NCBI GenBank assembly: GCA_026419655.1
Contig: JANZZA010000729.1
Coordinates: forward strand, 1 to 9,724
DNA: 9,724 nucleotides
Direction of reading: 5' to 3'
Source of the DNA: Armatimonadota bacterium
GTDB lineage: Bacteria; Armatimonadota; Zipacnadia; Zipacnadales; FEN-943
Positions 7,958-9,724 of the stretch are shown here, piece after piece. Position numbers and translations under genes: made by a program. Within the stretch, counting starts at the first letter, position 1. Each line of letters starts with the position of its first letter. The notes beneath the pieces were generated by a model. It made no database searches and was not told where the DNA came from. It saw only the letters and a program-made list of their open reading frames with translations.

Positions 7958-8870
7958 GCTCTGTGCACCTCCTGACCTGAGCTCGCTCGAGATTCCAGAC
8001 TCTTGGCTTGAGCTGGCTGAAAGACTGCCGCAGCGTGGGCGGATTGCCATCCTGGGCGCCGCGGATGCCGGTAAGACTTCTTTTGCCTGGTGGCTGGCTG
8101 AAGAGCTTTCGTCGGCTGGGCCGGTAGTCCTTGTTGATGCCGACCTGGGACAGTCTAGGGTCGGGCCGCCTGCATCTGTTGGCTGGGTGCATTACGGTAC
8201 CGACCGAGGCGAGTTTGAATTTGTTGGAGACGTAAGTCCGGCTTCGCGCCCAGCGGCTACGATTGCGGCTGTTGCCCGAATGACTGCGCGTGCCCAGCGC
8301 ATGGTGAAGCCTCAATGGGTCATTCTGGACACGACAGGCTACGTGGACGGGCTGGGCGCTTTGCAGCTCAAGACCGCGAAGCTACAGCTCCTGGCTCCGG
8401 TCACGGTGGTTGCAATAGGCCCACCCGGCCGGCTGGAACATCTTCGGTGGCCGTGGCGAGGCCGCCAAGAAGTCTGCTGGCTGAAAATGGAGCCAGCCGC
8501 CGGCTGTGAGCAGAAAGAAATTGAGCGCCGGCAAGCGTGGCGGCGAGAACTTTTTGCAGCATGGCTTGAGGGCGCCGAAAACACGGAATACGAGCTGGAC
8601 CACCTAGCCTTGCATCACGTCCCGCCGCCCAGCGCCTTGGAACGACTGGGGCCGCAAGGCCTGCAGGGACTTTTGGTTGGTCTCGATGACGCTCAGGGTG
8701 TCGGCCTAGGCCTGGGCCTGCTCGAGGAGTTGGATTTGTCCCGCAACTACGTCCGGGTTTTGGCGCCGCCCTACACGCGACAGGCGCGGGGGCTAAGGCT
8801 CGGAAACATTCGCCTCAATCCTGACGGTTCCCAGCGAGAGGAGGGTACACCATGGCGAAACAATTCGTAA
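7956..8870 (+). CDS. Clp1/Grc3-family (COG1341) P-loop polynucleotide 5'-kinase-like protein
   Basis: The protein has 304 residues from ATG 7956. It carries Walker A GAADAGKTS (residues 34-42, Lys40, Thr41), then VLVDADLGQSRVGPP (about 58-72), which is the Clp1/Grc3-type DxDxGQS..GPP element. ILDTTGYVDGLGALQLKTAK (about 123-142) follows. The C-terminal part has LLVGLDDAQGVGLGLG and ends with GLRLGNIRL, like archaeal Clp1 homologues. Characterised family members phosphorylate 5'-hydroxyl ends of RNA or DNA using ATP or GTP; activity here is inferred. There is no signal peptide, so it should be cytosolic. The start is the last in-frame ATG before the P-loop; upstream Met codons lie in the coding region of the opposite-strand gene. 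Its ribosome binding site is weak (TGAGGAT at 7937-7943 with long spacing, or GGGA at 7949-7952). It overlaps the YhaM-like gene by 19 bases, suggesting one transcript and coupled translation. The usual Ser after Lys in GKS/T is Thr here, which is permitted. Confidence 0.8.
   Translation: MLCAPPDLSSLEIPDSWLELAERLPQRGRIAILGAADAGKTSFAWWLAEELSSAGPVVLVDADLGQSRVGPPASVGWVHYGTDRGEFEFVGDVSPASRPAATIAAVARMTARAQRMVKPQWVILDTTGYVDGLGALQLKTAKLQLLAPVTVVAIGPPGRLEHLRWPWRGRQEVCWLKMEPAAGCEQKEIERRQAWRRELFAAWLEGAENTEYELDHLALHHVPPPSALERLGPQGLQGLLVGLDDAQGVGLGLGLLEELDLSRNYVRVLAPPYTRQARGLRLGNIRLNPDGSQREEGTPWRNNS
7966..7973 (-). promoter_or_regulatory. Ribosome binding site of the GH51-like gene
   Basis: The minus strand reads AGGAGGTG here, a near-perfect anti-16S match, 8 bases before ATG at 7957-7955. 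It fixes the start and places it just before the signal peptide. On the plus strand the same bases lie within the first codons of the kinase-like gene. Confidence 0.8.
8837..8845 (+). promoter_or_regulatory. Ribosome binding site of the YhaM-like gene
   Basis: AGAGGAGGG lies 6 bases before ATG 8852, inside the end of the kinase-like gene. It is much stronger than the site before the kinase gene, so the exonuclease may be made in greater amounts from the same message. Confidence 0.75.
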
Positions 8871-9724
8871 AAGACCTTCGGCCCGGGGACCGTGTGGACG
8901 GTTGTTTCGTGGTCCGCCAGCGCCGGCTCGTGCCCTTTAGGAATAAGCCCGGGAGTTTTCTCGATCTCACGCTGGCGGACCGTAGTGGCGAAGTGATAGC
9001 GCGCATGTGGGACAATGCCGAGCAGGCTGCTGAGGTCGCCGTCGTGGGAGCTGTCGTGCGTGTGCGAGGCCGCTGTGAGGAATACCAGGGGCGGCTTCAG
9101 GTTATACTCGACGCGATTAGCATCTGCGCCGAGGGGGACTACGACCCGGCTGACTTTCTCAGGAGTGGCAAAGCCGACCGTCAGGAGATGGTAAACCAAC
9201 TGCGGGCGGCAGCGGCAAGCCTCCGTCACCCGCATCTTCGGGCTCTGGTTGACTCTTTCTTTGGCGACGAAGAGTTCTTGAGCAGATTCGCTGAAGCACC
9301 GGCGTCTAAACAGCTTCACCATGCGCACCTGGGCGGCCTGCTGGAGCACACCGTAAGCGTAATACGGATCCTGGAAGCCGCAGTGGAAGTCCACCCTGAA
9401 CTGGACCGGGACTTGCTGATTGCCGGCGCTTTGCTGCACGACGCCGGAAAGGTAGAAGAACTGGAGGTGCGCGGCTCGACCATCGAATATACTGACATCG
9501 GACGCCTGGTTGGTCACATAGTTCTTACGGACCGGATGGTGACCGAAAAAATCGCCACGCTTATGGGATTTCCAGAAGAACTCCAGGCCCGATTGACCCA
9601 CCTGCTCCTCAGTCACCACGGCCAGAAGGAATATGGCGCGCCCGTGCTCCCAATGACACCTGAGGCCTGCGCGCTTCACTACGCCGATAACCTCGATGCC
9701 CACGTCCAGTATTTCAGCGAGGTC
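8852..9724 (+). CDS. yhaM: YhaM-type 3'-5' exoribonuclease (OB fold + HD domain), 3' partial
   Basis: The frame is open for 291 codons from ATG 8852 to the window edge with no stop, so the C-terminus is missing; YhaM proteins are about 314 residues, so only a little is lost. The N-terminal OB-fold (about residues 10-95) includes GSFLDLTLADRSGEVIARMW, a nucleic-acid-binding fold. The HD phosphohydrolase domain (from about residue 150) has KQLHHAHLGGLLEHT (His156, 157 and 159), the LLHDAGK motif (His196-Asp197) and later LLSHHGQKEYG. This order and spacing match Bacillus YhaM, a metal-dependent exoribonuclease that trims RNA from the 3' end in the cytoplasm. The start is supported by AGAGGAGGG 6 bases upstream. 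It overlaps the kinase-like gene by 19 bases, which argues for an operon in RNA end processing or decay. Exonuclease activity is inferred from family. Confidence 0.87.
   Translation, partial: MAKQFVKDLRPGDRVDGCFVVRQRRLVPFRNKPGSFLDLTLADRSGEVIARMWDNAEQAAEVAVVGAVVRVRGRCEEYQGRLQVILDAISICAEGDYDPADFLRSGKADRQEMVNQLRAAAASLRHPHLRALVDSFFGDEEFLSRFAEAPASKQLHHAHLGGLLEHTVSVIRILEAAVEVHPELDRDLLIAGALLHDAGKVEELEVRGSTIEYTDIGRLVGHIVLTDRMVTEKIATLMGFPEELQARLTHLLLSHHGQKEYGAPVLPMTPEACALHYADNLDAHVQYFSEV

Noticed and set aside
7958..8050. Upstream start at 8050 for the GH51-like gene
   Set aside because: It would add 31 residues before the signal peptide and overlap the P-loop region of the kinase gene. ATG 7957 has AGGAGGTG at ideal spacing.
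8771..9703. Long minus-strand open frame of 310 codons
   Set aside because: It lies opposite the YhaM-like gene, which has clear OB and HD motifs and a strong ribosome binding site. Its translation shows no recognisable domain and is low-complexity antisense.

Overview
This window comes from a GC-rich bacterium. It has tightly spaced genes, Shine-Dalgarno sites and no introns. It holds five protein-coding genes, the first and last cut by the window edges. I see no rRNA, tRNA, CRISPR array, insertion sequence or phage gene. The phylum cannot be fixed from the sequence. A secreted GH51-like enzyme, a cytoplasmic GH38 enzyme and an archaeal-style Clp1/Grc3 kinase together would suit a polysaccharide-degrading lineage such as Armatimonadota or Planctomycetota, but that is a guess.

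Left part (1-5626, plus strand): two large glycoside hydrolase genes lie in tandem. The first (1-2748, 5' end missing) is a multidomain clan GH-A type TIM-barrel enzyme. It has beta-rich N-terminal domains and an FW/NBR1-like beta domain at its C-terminus. After a 202-base gap comes a GH38 alpha-mannosidase-family enzyme. Its zinc-binding motif lies upstream of the first in-frame ATG (3014), so the real coding region must start earlier. The best candidate is a CTG at 2951 behind a Shine-Dalgarno site. Otherwise a one-base indel has separated the gene from a GTG at 2940.

Middle (5627-7957): a 252-base convergent intergenic stretch is followed by a minus-strand GH51-like alpha-L-arabinofuranosidase with a signal peptide. 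A CBM4/9-like domain appears to sit between its barrel and its C-terminal beta domain. The three hydrolases look like part of a glycan-degradation locus in which one enzyme is exported and one (GH38) acts in the cytoplasm. No transporter or regulator is visible.

Right part (7956-9724, plus strand): an RNA-metabolism pair diverges from the GH51-like gene. A Clp1/Grc3-family (COG1341) P-loop polynucleotide 5'-kinase-like gene overlaps by 19 bases a YhaM-type 3'-5' exoribonuclease gene (OB fold plus HD domain), which runs off the window end. The start codons of the GH51-like and kinase genes overlap head to head in a single CATG, so each gene's upstream signals lie inside the other gene. The coupled kinase/exonuclease pair is the most unusual element here.
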